Assembly (NCBI GenBank): GCA_041916775.1
Contig: JAYRYZ010000016.1
Coordinates: 52,984-116,983 of the forward strand
DNA length: 64,000 nt
Source of the DNA: UBA2357 sp041916775
GTDB lineage: Bacteria; Pseudomonadota; Gammaproteobacteria; Burkholderiales; Rhodocyclaceae
Reading direction: 5' to 3'
Of this stretch, positions 34,246 through 42,341 are shown in pieces (position 1 is the stretch's first letter; each line of letters starts with the position of its first letter). Made by a program: the position numbers and the translations under genes. The notes beneath the pieces were generated by a model, which saw nothing but the letters and a program-made list of their open reading frames with translations, was not told where the DNA came from and did not search any database.

Positions 34246-34414
34246 GGTTTCGATCGAGTTCGAGAATGGAACACCTTCAGGCTAACTGAATTCGGTCATT
34301 GCTGCACTTCACTCCACCAGAGCGGGTCCGCCCATCCATTCTGCACTAGGAGCGTTCTCTTGCGAGGTGTCTTCTCGCTTTCATCCATCGCTCACCAAAC
34401 CTGACAAATGTCTC

Positions 34415-34460
34415 TTGCGGGTCGTGCTCGCATGCCGTATATTCAAACGAACGTATGAAT
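34415..34460 (+). promoter_or_regulatory. Promoter and autoregulatory operator of the PsrA-like regulator
   Basis: TTGCGG (34415-34420) and TATATT (34438-34443) are spaced 17 bp. Overlapping the predicted start is ATTCAAACGAACGTATGAAT (34441-34460), an inverted repeat ATTCANACG-N2-CGTNTGAAT. It contains the PsrA-type CAAAC-N4-GT(T/A)T core. The same arms recur before the FadN-like gene. The position implies autorepression. Confidence 0.65.
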
Positions 34461-34474
34461 TACGGAGCTTGACC

Positions 34475-35155
34475 ATGGGTGAGACACGCTCTATCGATAC
34501 ACGCGAACGCATTCTCGATGCGGCCGAGCGTCTTTTCATGGCGCACGGCTACGAGGGCACCTCGATGCGCCAGATCACCGGCGAGGCGGCGGTCAATCTT
34601 GCGGCGGTGAATTACCACTTCGGCTCCAAGGAGTCGCTGATGCGCGAGGTGTTCCGGCGTCGTCTCGACTGGCTCAACGAGGAGCGGATGCGGGTGCTGG
34701 ATGCGCTCGAGCGCGAGGCGGGCGATCAGCCGGTGAAGCCCTCGGCGATCGTCGATGCCTTCTTCGGCACGCTGCTGCGCATGGCCGCCGATGACGAGCA
34801 TGGCGGGCTGACCTTCCTGCGACTGCTGGGGCGCACGCTCACCGAGCCTTCGGACTTCATCCGTGCCTTTCTTGCGCACGAGTACCAGGTGGTGCTCGAC
34901 CGCTACAAGGAGGCGCTGTTCCGCGCGCTGCCGGATGTGCCCAAGGCGGAGATCGTGTGGCGCTTCCACTTCATGCTCGGCGCGACCTCGTACGCGATCT
35001 CGGGCACGGATGCGCTGCGCCTGGTCACCGACTGGCAGCTCGAACCGGACGAGACGGTGGACCGCCTCGACCGGTTGCGGCCGCGGTTGATGGCCTTCCT
35101 GCTCGGCGGACTGCGCGCGTCCCTGCCGCAGTTCACGCCGGAACAGGACGCCTGA
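34475..35155 (+). CDS. psrA: TetR-family fatty-acid regulator, PsrA-like
   Basis: A 226-residue TetR protein. The HTH is in the first 50 residues (ERILDAAERLFMAHGYEGTSMRQI, AAVNLAAVNYHFGSKESLMREVF). The C-terminal domain keeps the PsrA-like WRFHFMLGATSYAISGTDALR helix. PsrA of Pseudomonas senses long-chain fatty acids and represses beta-oxidation genes through GAAAC-N4-GTTTC-like sites; similar dyads are found here before this gene and before the FadN-like gene. ACGGAG lies 7 bases upstream of the ATG. It heads a fadE-thiolase-fadJ-fadL unit. Confidence 0.85.
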   Translation: MGETRSIDTRERILDAAERLFMAHGYEGTSMRQITGEAAVNLAAVNYHFGSKESLMREVFRRRLDWLNEERMRVLDALEREAGDQPVKPSAIVDAFFGTLLRMAADDEHGGLTFLRLLGRTLTEPSDFIRAFLAHEYQVVLDRYKEALFRALPDVPKAEIVWRFHFMLGATSYAISGTDALRLVTDWQLEPDETVDRLDRLRPRLMAFLLGGLRASLPQFTPEQDA

Positions 35156-35225
35156 GGTCGTCACGCAACACCCCGCAACACCCCGCAGCACACAAGAACA
35201 AGCAACACTTGAAGGAGACAGCACG

Positions 35226-37589
35226 ATGTTCGAACTACTCATGACCCTGATCCTGCTGGCACTCGCCGGCGTGGCCGTGGTGCTGGCGGTGCCGGCGCTG
35301 CGCCAGGCGCTGGTGACCCGACCGGCTTTCACCACCTACCGCAAGGTCCTGCCGCAGATGTCCGACACCGAGCGCGACGCGCTCGAGGCCGGCAGCGTGT
35401 GGTGGGAGGGCGAGCTCTTCCGCGGTCAGCCGGACTGGAAGAAGCTGCAGGCCTACCCGGTGCCGCGCCTGACGGCGGAGGAACAGGCCTTCCTCGACAA
35501 GGAGTGTGCCGAGGTCTGCCGCCTGGTGGACGACTGGGAGGTCACCCACCGCCTGCACGACCTGCCGGTAGAGGCCTGGCGCTATGTCAAGGAGAAGGGC
35601 TTCCTCGGCATGATCATCCCGAAGAAGTACGGCGGCCTTGAGTTCTCGGCCTTCGCCCATTCGCAGATCGTCACCCGGCTGTCCACCCGCTCGTCGGCGT
35701 TGGCGGTGTCGGTGATGGTGCCGAACTCGCTCGGCCCGGCCGAACTGCTGCTGCACTACGGCACCGAGGCGCAGAAGGACCATTACCTGCCGCGCCTCGC
35801 CAAGGGCATCGACATTCCCGCCTTCGCCCTCACCAGCCCCTGGGCGGGTTCGGATGCCGCCTCGATCCCAGACAGCGGCGTGGTGTGCAAGGGCATGTAC
35901 AAGGGCGAGGAAGTGCTCGGCATGCGTGTGTCCTTCGACAAGCGCTACATCACCCTGGCGCCGGTGTGCACCGTGTTCGGCCTCGCCTTCCATCTGTACG
36001 ACCCGGACGGCCTGCTCGGTCCGCAGTTCGGCGGCAAGAAGCACATCGGCATCACCTGCGCGCTGGTGCCGCACGACCACCCGGGGGTGGATACCGGCCG
36101 CCGTCACTTCCCGCTCAACGCCATGTTCATGAACGGGCCGGTGCGCGGCAGCGATGTCTTCATGCCGCTCGACTTCATCATCGGCGGGCCGAAGATGGCC
36201 GGGCAGGGCTGGCGCATGCTGATGGAGTGCCTCGCGGCCGGCCGCTCGATCTCGCTGCCCTCGTCGAATGCCGGCATGGCGCAGATGACGGCGCGCGCCG
36301 TCGGCGGCTACGCCCGGGTGCGCTCGCAGTTCAAGATGGCGGTCGGCAAGTTCGAGGGGGTGGAAGAGGCGCTCACCCGCATCGGCGCCAACACCTACAT
36401 GATGAACGCGGTGCGTACCATGACCGCCGGCGCGATCGACCTCGGTGAAAAGCCCTCGGTGGTCTCGGCGATCGCCAAGTACCACGTCACCGAGCGCGGC
36501 CGCCAGGTCGTCAATGACGGCATGGACGTGATCGGTGGCAAGGGCATCTGCCTCGGCCCGTCGAACTTCCTCGGCCGCGCCTACCAGCAGGTGCCGATCG
36601 GCATCACCGTGGAAGGCGCCAACATACTCACCCGCTCGTTGATCATCTTCGGCCAGGGCGCGATCCGCTGCCATCCCTTCCTGCTCGCGGAGATGCAGGC
36701 GGCGCAGAACCCGGACGTGGAGAAGGGCTTGGCCGATTTCGACAAGGCCTTGTTCGGCCACATCGGCTTCACCCTGCGCAACGGCCTGCGCGCGCTGTGG
36801 CTGGGCATCACCGGCTCGCACTTCGTGAAGGTGGATGCCGACGTCGCGCCCGAGATGAAGCGTTACTACCAGCAGCTGACGCGCTTCTCTGCGGCCTTCG
36901 CGTTCATCTCCGACATCTCGCTGCTGGTGCTCGGCGGCAGCGTCAAGCGGCGCGAGAAGCTGTCGGCGCGGCTCGGCGACATCCTCGCGCAGATGTACCT
37001 GATGTCGTGCGCGCTCAAGCGCTACGAGGCGGAAGGGCGCAAGGCCGAGGATGCGCCGCTCGCCCACTGGGCGATCTGGGACAGCATGTACAAGGCGCAG
37101 GAGGCTTTTGACGGGGTCATCGCCAACTTCCCGGTGCGGTTCATCGCCGCCTTCCTGCACCGCGCGATCTTCCCCTGGGGCCATCCCTACGTCGTGCCTT
37201 CCGACGAGATCGGGCATCAGGTGGCGAAGCGCCTGATCGCACCTTCGGCCACGCGCGACCGCCTCACCGCCGAATGCTATCTGCCGCAGGACGAGGCCGA
37301 CCCGGTCGGTGCGATCGAGCTTGCGCTGCAGGCGACGCTGGATGCCGAGCCGATCGAGGCGAAGATCCGCGAGGCCGAGAAGGCCGGGCGCTTCGACGGC
37401 AACCCGCGCGCCAACGTGCGCGACATCGCCGGGGTGGCGCACGAGATGGGCGTGATCAGCGCAGCCGAGTACGCGATCGTGCTGCGCCGCAACCAGCTGC
37501 GCGACATCGTGGTGCGCGTCGATGACTTCCCCTTCGACTTCGGCCTGGCCGCCGGCAAGGCGGCCGCCGAAGAGAGGAAGGCGGCATGA
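35226..37589 (+). CDS. fadE: Membrane-anchored acyl-CoA dehydrogenase, FadE type
   Basis: A 787-residue long acyl-CoA dehydrogenase, close to the 814 residues of E. coli FadE. It has an N-terminal hydrophobic anchor (LLMTLILLALAGVAVVLAVPAL). FAD-binding and catalytic-domain motifs follow: FALTSPWAGSDAASIPDSG, GQGWRMLMECLAAGRSISLP, and the FadE-specific C-terminal extension containing LQATLDAEPIEAKIREA. It catalyses the first beta-oxidation step. It is preceded by AAGGAGAC and by a short direct repeat CAACACCCCG in the 70-bp gap after the regulator. The stop overlaps the thiolase start by 4 bp. Confidence 0.95.
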   Translation: MFELLMTLILLALAGVAVVLAVPALRQALVTRPAFTTYRKVLPQMSDTERDALEAGSVWWEGELFRGQPDWKKLQAYPVPRLTAEEQAFLDKECAEVCRLVDDWEVTHRLHDLPVEAWRYVKEKGFLGMIIPKKYGGLEFSAFAHSQIVTRLSTRSSALAVSVMVPNSLGPAELLLHYGTEAQKDHYLPRLAKGIDIPAFALTSPWAGSDAASIPDSGVVCKGMYKGEEVLGMRVSFDKRYITLAPVCTVFGLAFHLYDPDGLLGPQFGGKKHIGITCALVPHDHPGVDTGRRHFPLNAMFMNGPVRGSDVFMPLDFIIGGPKMAGQGWRMLMECLAAGRSISLPSSNAGMAQMTARAVGGYARVRSQFKMAVGKFEGVEEALTRIGANTYMMNAVRTMTAGAIDLGEKPSVVSAIAKYHVTERGRQVVNDGMDVIGGKGICLGPSNFLGRAYQQVPIGITVEGANILTRSLIIFGQGAIRCHPFLLAEMQAAQNPDVEKGLADFDKALFGHIGFTLRNGLRALWLGITGSHFVKVDADVAPEMKRYYQQLTRFSAAFAFISDISLLVLGGSVKRREKLSARLGDILAQMYLMSCALKRYEAEGRKAEDAPLAHWAIWDSMYKAQEAFDGVIANFPVRFIAAFLHRAIFPWGHPYVVPSDEIGHQVAKRLIAPSATRDRLTAECYLPQDEADPVGAIELALQATLDAEPIEAKIREAEKAGRFDGNPRANVRDIAGVAHEMGVISAAEYAIVLRRNQLRDIVVRVDDFPFDFGLAAGKAAAEERKAA

Positions 37590-38872
37590 CGGCGCCGATC
37601 TACATCATCGACGGGGCGCGCACCCCCTTCCTCAAGGCGCAGAAAGGGCCGGGGCCGTTCGCCGCCTCGGATCTCGCGACCCAGGCCGGGCGGGCGCTGC
37701 TGCTGCGCCAGCCGTTTCTGCCGTCCGATCTCGACGAGGTCATCCTCGGCTGTGCCGCGCCGTCGCCGGACGAGACCAACATCGGCCGCATGGTGGCACT
37801 GCGCCTCGGCTGCGGTAACAAGGTGCCGGGCTGGACGGTGATGCGCAACTGCGCTTCCGGCATGCAGGCGCTCGACTCGGCGATTGCCAATATCCGCCTG
37901 GGCCGTTCGCAGTTGGTGCTGGCCGGCGGTGTCGATGCGCTGTCGCGGGCGCCGCTCCTCTATTCCGATGCGATGGTGCGCTGGTTCGCCAGCATGATGA
38001 GCCAGCGCAACGTCATGGCCAAGGCGCGCCACTTCCTGAAGCTGCGCCCGGCGGCCTTGCTGACGCCGGTGGTCGGCCTCATGAAGGGGCTCACCGATCC
38101 GGTGGTGGGGCTCCTGATGGGGCAGACGGCCGAGAACCTGGCGTGGAAGTTCGGCATCAGCCGCGCGCAGATGGACGCCTTCGCGGTACAGAGCCATCAG
38201 CGTGCCTGCGCCGCGCGCCAGGCCGGGCATCTGGACGAGATCGTGCCGCTGGTCGATGGCAGCGGCACGGTCTTCGCCGAGGACGACGGGGTGCGTGCCG
38301 ATGCCTCGCTCGCCGGCATGGCCAAGCCCAAGCCCTTCTTCGACAGGAAGTACGGCAACATCACCGCCGCCAACAGCTCGCAGATCACCGACGGCGCCGC
38401 CTGGCTGCTGCTCGCGTCCGAAGCGGCGGTGCAGCAGTGGGGGCTGACGCCGCTCGGCCGCATCGTCGACAGCCAGTGGTCCGGCCTCGCGCCGGAGCAG
38501 ATGGGGCTCGGGCCGGTGCATGCCAGCACGCCGCTGCTGCAACGCCATGGGCTGAGTCTGGCCGACATCGACTACTGGGAATTGAACGAGGCCTTCGCCG
38601 CGCAGGTGCTCGCCTGCCTCGCTGCCTGGAAGGATGAAACCTACTGCCGCGACGAGCTCGGTCTGGACGGTGCCTTCGGCGAGATCGCCGCAGATCGCCT
38701 CAACGTAGACGGCGGGGCGGTGTCCATCGGCCACCCGGTGGGCGCCTCGGGCGCGCGCATCGTGTTGCATCTGCTGCAGGTGCTGCGCCGGAACCAGGCC
38801 CGCCGCGGCGTCGCCACGATCTGCATCGGTGGCGGCCTGGGCGGCGCGATGCTGGTGGAGGCCTGCGCATGA
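37586..38872 (+). CDS. fadI: Acetyl-CoA C-acyltransferase (FadI-like thiolase)
   Basis: A 428-residue thiolase. The acyl-accepting Cys is in MRNCASGMQALDS, the His in GHPVGASGARI and the second Cys in ICIGGGLGGAM. A central insertion around KPKPFFDRKYGNITAANSSQ fits longer FadI-like thiolases. It cleaves 3-ketoacyl-CoA. It overlaps fadE upstream and the FadJ-like gene downstream by 4 bp each, so all are translated from one message. Confidence 0.9.
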   Translation: MTAPIYIIDGARTPFLKAQKGPGPFAASDLATQAGRALLLRQPFLPSDLDEVILGCAAPSPDETNIGRMVALRLGCGNKVPGWTVMRNCASGMQALDSAIANIRLGRSQLVLAGGVDALSRAPLLYSDAMVRWFASMMSQRNVMAKARHFLKLRPAALLTPVVGLMKGLTDPVVGLLMGQTAENLAWKFGISRAQMDAFAVQSHQRACAARQAGHLDEIVPLVDGSGTVFAEDDGVRADASLAGMAKPKPFFDRKYGNITAANSSQITDGAAWLLLASEAAVQQWGLTPLGRIVDSQWSGLAPEQMGLGPVHASTPLLQRHGLSLADIDYWELNEAFAAQVLACLAAWKDETYCRDELGLDGAFGEIAADRLNVDGGAVSIGHPVGASGARIVLHLLQVLRRNQARRGVATICIGGGLGGAMLVEACA

Positions 38873-40776
38873 AGCACTGGCAACTCACCATTGAAGACTC
38901 GGGGATCGCCGTCGCCGTGCTCGACCGCGCCGGCGAGCGCACCAACGCGCTGTCGGCCGAGGTCATGGCGGAACTCGCGCAGCTCCTCGACCAACTCGAC
39001 CGTCAGCCGCCCAAGGGGCTGATCATCCGTTCGGCGAAGGCGGCAGGCTTTGTTGCCGGCGCCGACATCGACGAGTTTTCGCAGCTCGACACGCCGGAGC
39101 AGGGCCGGGCGCTGGTGGCGCGCGGCTGGACGCTCTTCAACCGCCTCGCCGCGGTTCGCTACCCCACTCTGGCGCTGGTCCGGGGCCATTGTCTGGGCGG
39201 CGGCCTGGAGCTGGCGCTCGCCTGCCGCTACCTGCTCGCGGTGGATGCACCCGATACCAAGTTGGCGCTGCCCGAGGTCATGCTCGGCATCTTCCCCGGC
39301 TGGGGCGGCATGTTGCGCCTGCCGCAGCGCGTCGGGCCGGCAGCCGCGCTCGACATGATGCTCACCGGCAAGAGCCTCGACGCCCGGCGGGCAAAGAAGA
39401 TGGGCCTCGCCGACGACTGCGTGCCGCCGCGTGTCATGGAGATGGCGGCACGCCAGCTGGTGCTCTCGCGCCAGCGGCGGCGTGCGCTGCCGCTCACGCA
39501 GAAGCTCATGGCCGGGCCGCTCAAGGCGCTGGTCGCCAAGGGGGCGCGCAAGCAGGTCGCGGCAAAGGCACGGCCGGAGCACTACCCGGCGCCCTTCGCC
39601 ATCATCGACCTTTGGCAGCAGCACCGCGGCAATGCGCTGGCCGCGCCGGAGGTCGTCGACCGCATCATCGCCTCGCCCACGGCGAGGAACCTGCTGCGTG
39701 TGTTCCGCCTGCAGGAACGGCTGAAGGGCTTCGGCAAGGACTCCACGTTCTCTGCCCGCCATGTGCATGTCGTCGGCGCCGGCGTCATGGGCGGCGACAT
39801 CGCCGCCTGGTGTGCACTGCGCGGCCTCACCGTGACGCTGCAGGATCAGTCGGTGGAACGTATCGCGCCGGCAATCCAGCGTGCGGATGCGCTCTTCCGC
39901 AAGAAACTGCGCGAACCGCTCGCGGTGCGTGCCGCTTTCGACCGCTTGATCCCCGACCCGGCGGGTGACGGGGTGGCGCGCGCCGATGTCGTCATCGAGG
40001 CCATCTTCGAGGACGTCGCGGCCAAACACGCGCTGTTCCGGGCGCTGGAGCCGCGCATGAAAGCGGGCGCCATCCTCGCCACCAACACCTCCAGCCTCAG
40101 GCTGGAGGATCTGCGCACGGTGCTCGCCCGGCCGGAGCGCCTGGTCGGCATCCACTTCTTCAACCCGGTGGCGATGATGCCGCTGGTCGAAGTGGTGGAG
40201 GCGGACAGCGCCGACCCGGCCGCACTGCAGGCCGCCTGCGCCTTCGTGCGCCAGATCGACAAGCTGCCGCTGCCGGTGAGGAGCGCGCCCGGCTTCCTCG
40301 TCAACGCCGTGCTCGCCCCCTACATGCTGGCGGCGATGCGGGCGGTGGACGAAGGCATCGCCGCCGAGACGGTGGATGAGGCCATGCTCGCCTTCGGCAT
40401 GCCGATGGGGCCGATCGAGCTCATCGACACCGTCGGCCTCGACATCGCCATGGCGGCCGGTCGGCAACTCGCCGCCGGGGCGGAAGCGCCGCGCTGCCTG
40501 CAGCAGAAGGTGGCGCAGGGTGCGCTGGGCAGGAAGTCCGGGCAGGGCTTCTATGCCTGGAAGGAAGGCAAGCCGCAGAAGGGCCCGGCGGGCGCGGTGC
40601 CGGCCGGGCTGGCGGAGCGCCTTGTGCAGCCGCTGATCGAGCGCACGCGGGATCTGGTCGCAGAGCGCGTCGTCGCCGACGCCGATCTTGCCGATGCAGG
40701 TGTGATCTTCGGTATGGGCTTCGCGCCCTTTACCGGAGGGCCGCTTGCGCGCGCAAGCACCCAGAACATTAAATGA
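38869..40776 (+). CDS. fadJ: FadJ-like bifunctional enoyl-CoA hydratase / 3-hydroxyacyl-CoA dehydrogenase
   Basis: A 635-residue multifunctional protein. The N-terminal crotonase domain has oxyanion and catalytic segments GFVAGADIDEF, RGHCLGGGLELALACRY and EVMLGIFPGWGG with its Glu. A NAD-binding HADH domain follows (VHVVGAGVMGGDIAAWCALRG) and a C-terminal HADH helical domain (APGFLVNAVLAPY). It is about 80 residues shorter than E. coli FadJ and ends soon after FGMGFAPFTGG. It forms the hydration and oxidation steps with the thiolase encoded directly upstream. Confidence 0.9.
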   Translation: MKHWQLTIEDSGIAVAVLDRAGERTNALSAEVMAELAQLLDQLDRQPPKGLIIRSAKAAGFVAGADIDEFSQLDTPEQGRALVARGWTLFNRLAAVRYPTLALVRGHCLGGGLELALACRYLLAVDAPDTKLALPEVMLGIFPGWGGMLRLPQRVGPAAALDMMLTGKSLDARRAKKMGLADDCVPPRVMEMAARQLVLSRQRRRALPLTQKLMAGPLKALVAKGARKQVAAKARPEHYPAPFAIIDLWQQHRGNALAAPEVVDRIIASPTARNLLRVFRLQERLKGFGKDSTFSARHVHVVGAGVMGGDIAAWCALRGLTVTLQDQSVERIAPAIQRADALFRKKLREPLAVRAAFDRLIPDPAGDGVARADVVIEAIFEDVAAKHALFRALEPRMKAGAILATNTSSLRLEDLRTVLARPERLVGIHFFNPVAMMPLVEVVEADSADPAALQAACAFVRQIDKLPLPVRSAPGFLVNAVLAPYMLAAMRAVDEGIAAETVDEAMLAFGMPMGPIELIDTVGLDIAMAAGRQLAAGAEAPRCLQQKVAQGALGRKSGQGFYAWKEGKPQKGPAGAVPAGLAERLVQPLIERTRDLVAERVVADADLADAGVIFGMGFAPFTGGPLARASTQNIK

Positions 40777-40889
40777 TGTGGCATGGCAGTCCGGCCTGTG
40801 TCATATGCCGGATATTCATGCGTGTTCCAGCCTGGGACCATGACAGTGGCAGGAGCGCGCATGCAAAATCAAACAGGAGGAGACCCAAG

Positions 40890-42185
40890 ATGAAACAGAA
40901 GAATGTAACAAAAATGATCCTGCTGGCGTTTCCCGTGCTCTACGCGGGCGGGGCCGTCGCGGCGGGCTTCCAGTTGCAGAGTCAGAACGCGGCGGGTACC
41001 GGCTACGCCTATGCCGGCGTGGCCGCGGTCGCGGAGGACGCCAGCACGATCTTCTTCAACCCTGCCGGCCTCACCTATCTGCCGGCCGGTCGCAGCGTTT
41101 CGGTGGGAGGGGCCTATCTGCATCGTTCGCTGAAGTATTCGGATACCGGCACCACGCCGATGCCGGTCATCAACCCGCTCAATGGCATGCCGACCGGCGC
41201 GTTTCACCCGATCGGCAATGGCCGTGGCGAGGGAGGGGGGCAGTCACTGCTGCCTTCGATGTTCTACGCCCAGTCGTTGAGCCCCGATCTTTGGGTCGGA
41301 CTCGGCCTGACCGTCACCTATGGCAGCGAGACCGAGTACGACCCGAACTTCGCCGGCCGTTTCTCGGGGCACTACACCTCCATCCACCAGATCAACCTCA
41401 ACCCCACACTGGCCTGGCGCCTGAACGATCGCGTCTCGCTCGGCTTCGGGCTCAACTTTGCGAAGAGCGATGTCGAGTTCCGCCAGACGACGCCCTTCGT
41501 CGGCGCGCCGGACGGCAAGCTGAGCGGCGACGACACGGCCTGGGGTTGGAACGCGGGCCTGATGTTCCAGCTCTCGCCCGACACCCGCGTGGGTGTCACC
41601 TACCGCTCGACGATGAAGTTCGATCTCGAAGGGCGGCAGCAGATCGGCGCGCCGCTCAACATCGGGCGCGACATCACCGCCAGGCTGGAGACGCCGGACA
41701 ACTTCTCGCTCGCCTTGCACCAGCGCGTGAACGACCGCCTGGTGCTTCTCGCCGATGCCACCTGGACGGGCTGGAGCTCGGTGAAGGCGCTTACCGCCGT
41801 CTATCCCGACGGCTCGCGCGCCGCCGCGCCGCTGCGCTACAACTACAAGGACTCGTGGCGCTTCGGTCTGGGCGGGATGTATCAGCTCGATCCGGCCTGG
41901 AGCCTGCGCGCCGGCGTCGCCTACGACAAGACGCCGGTGCCGGACGCGCAGAGTCGCACCCTCACCGTACCCGACTCGGACCGCATCTGGCTCGCTTTCG
42001 GGGCGCGCTGGACGGTGTCGGACGAGATGTCGCTCGACTTCGGCTACGCCCACATCTTCTTCAAGGACTCGTCGATCGAGCGGGCGGTGAAGGACACCTC
42101 CGAGCGGGTCACGCTGCAGACGGTGCGTGGCGATTTCGACACCAGCGCCGACGTGCTGGCAGTGCAGATGAACTACCGCTTCTGA
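40890..42185 (+). CDS. fadL: FadL/OmpP1 family long-chain fatty-acid outer-membrane transporter
   Basis: A 431-residue barrel protein with a signal peptide (ILLAFPVLYAGGAVAAG). Right after it is the FadL N-terminal hatch motif FQLQSQNAAGTGYAYAG with EDASTIFFNPAGL. About 14 beta strands follow, ending in the terminal VQMNYRF. AGGAGGAG lies 7-8 bases before the ATG. It imports long-chain fatty acids for the enzymes encoded around it. It is separated from fadJ by 113 bp in which I see no copy of the regulator's dyad. Confidence 0.93.
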   Translation: MKQKNVTKMILLAFPVLYAGGAVAAGFQLQSQNAAGTGYAYAGVAAVAEDASTIFFNPAGLTYLPAGRSVSVGGAYLHRSLKYSDTGTTPMPVINPLNGMPTGAFHPIGNGRGEGGGQSLLPSMFYAQSLSPDLWVGLGLTVTYGSETEYDPNFAGRFSGHYTSIHQINLNPTLAWRLNDRVSLGFGLNFAKSDVEFRQTTPFVGAPDGKLSGDDTAWGWNAGLMFQLSPDTRVGVTYRSTMKFDLEGRQQIGAPLNIGRDITARLETPDNFSLALHQRVNDRLVLLADATWTGWSSVKALTAVYPDGSRAAAPLRYNYKDSWRFGLGGMYQLDPAWSLRAGVAYDKTPVPDAQSRTLTVPDSDRIWLAFGARWTVSDEMSLDFGYAHIFFKDSSIERAVKDTSERVTLQTVRGDFDTSADVLAVQMNYRF

Positions 42186-42239
42186 CCGGTCTTGCCGCCT
42201 GGCACGCCACCGAGTCCACCGGCGTGCCAGTAATTCTTG

Positions 42240-42251
42240 TTTGAATTCAAA
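42240..42251. repeat. 12-bp perfect palindrome just upstream of the second fad promoter
   Basis: TTTGAATTCAAA is a perfect palindrome ending 9 bp before the TTGACA hexamer. It resembles the outer ATTCAAA arm of the PsrA-like operator. It may be an additional regulator contact or chance. Confidence 0.35.
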
Positions 42252-42260
42252 GATCAATGC

Positions 42261-42305
42261 TTGACAGCGGCGAACTGCACTCTATAATTCAAACGTTCGT
42301 TTAAT
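42261..42305 (+). promoter_or_regulatory. Near-consensus sigma70 promoter with PsrA-like operator for the second fad unit
   Basis: TTGACA (42261-42266) and TATAAT (42283-42288) match the consensus exactly with a 16-bp spacer. ATTCAAACGTTCGTTTAAT (42287-42305) covers the predicted start and contains CAAAC-GTTC-GTTTA, fitting PsrA-type sites. A strong promoter masked by an operator suggests tight repression until fatty acids are present. Confidence 0.8.
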
Positions 42306-42341
42306 AATTGTCGAGGCGGTTTTTCCGTCACGGAGGACAGT

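Noticed and set aside
35164..35190. Tandem CAACACCCCG copies before fadE
   Set aside because: Only two short copies, with no dyad and no counterpart elsewhere. Mentioned under fadE only.
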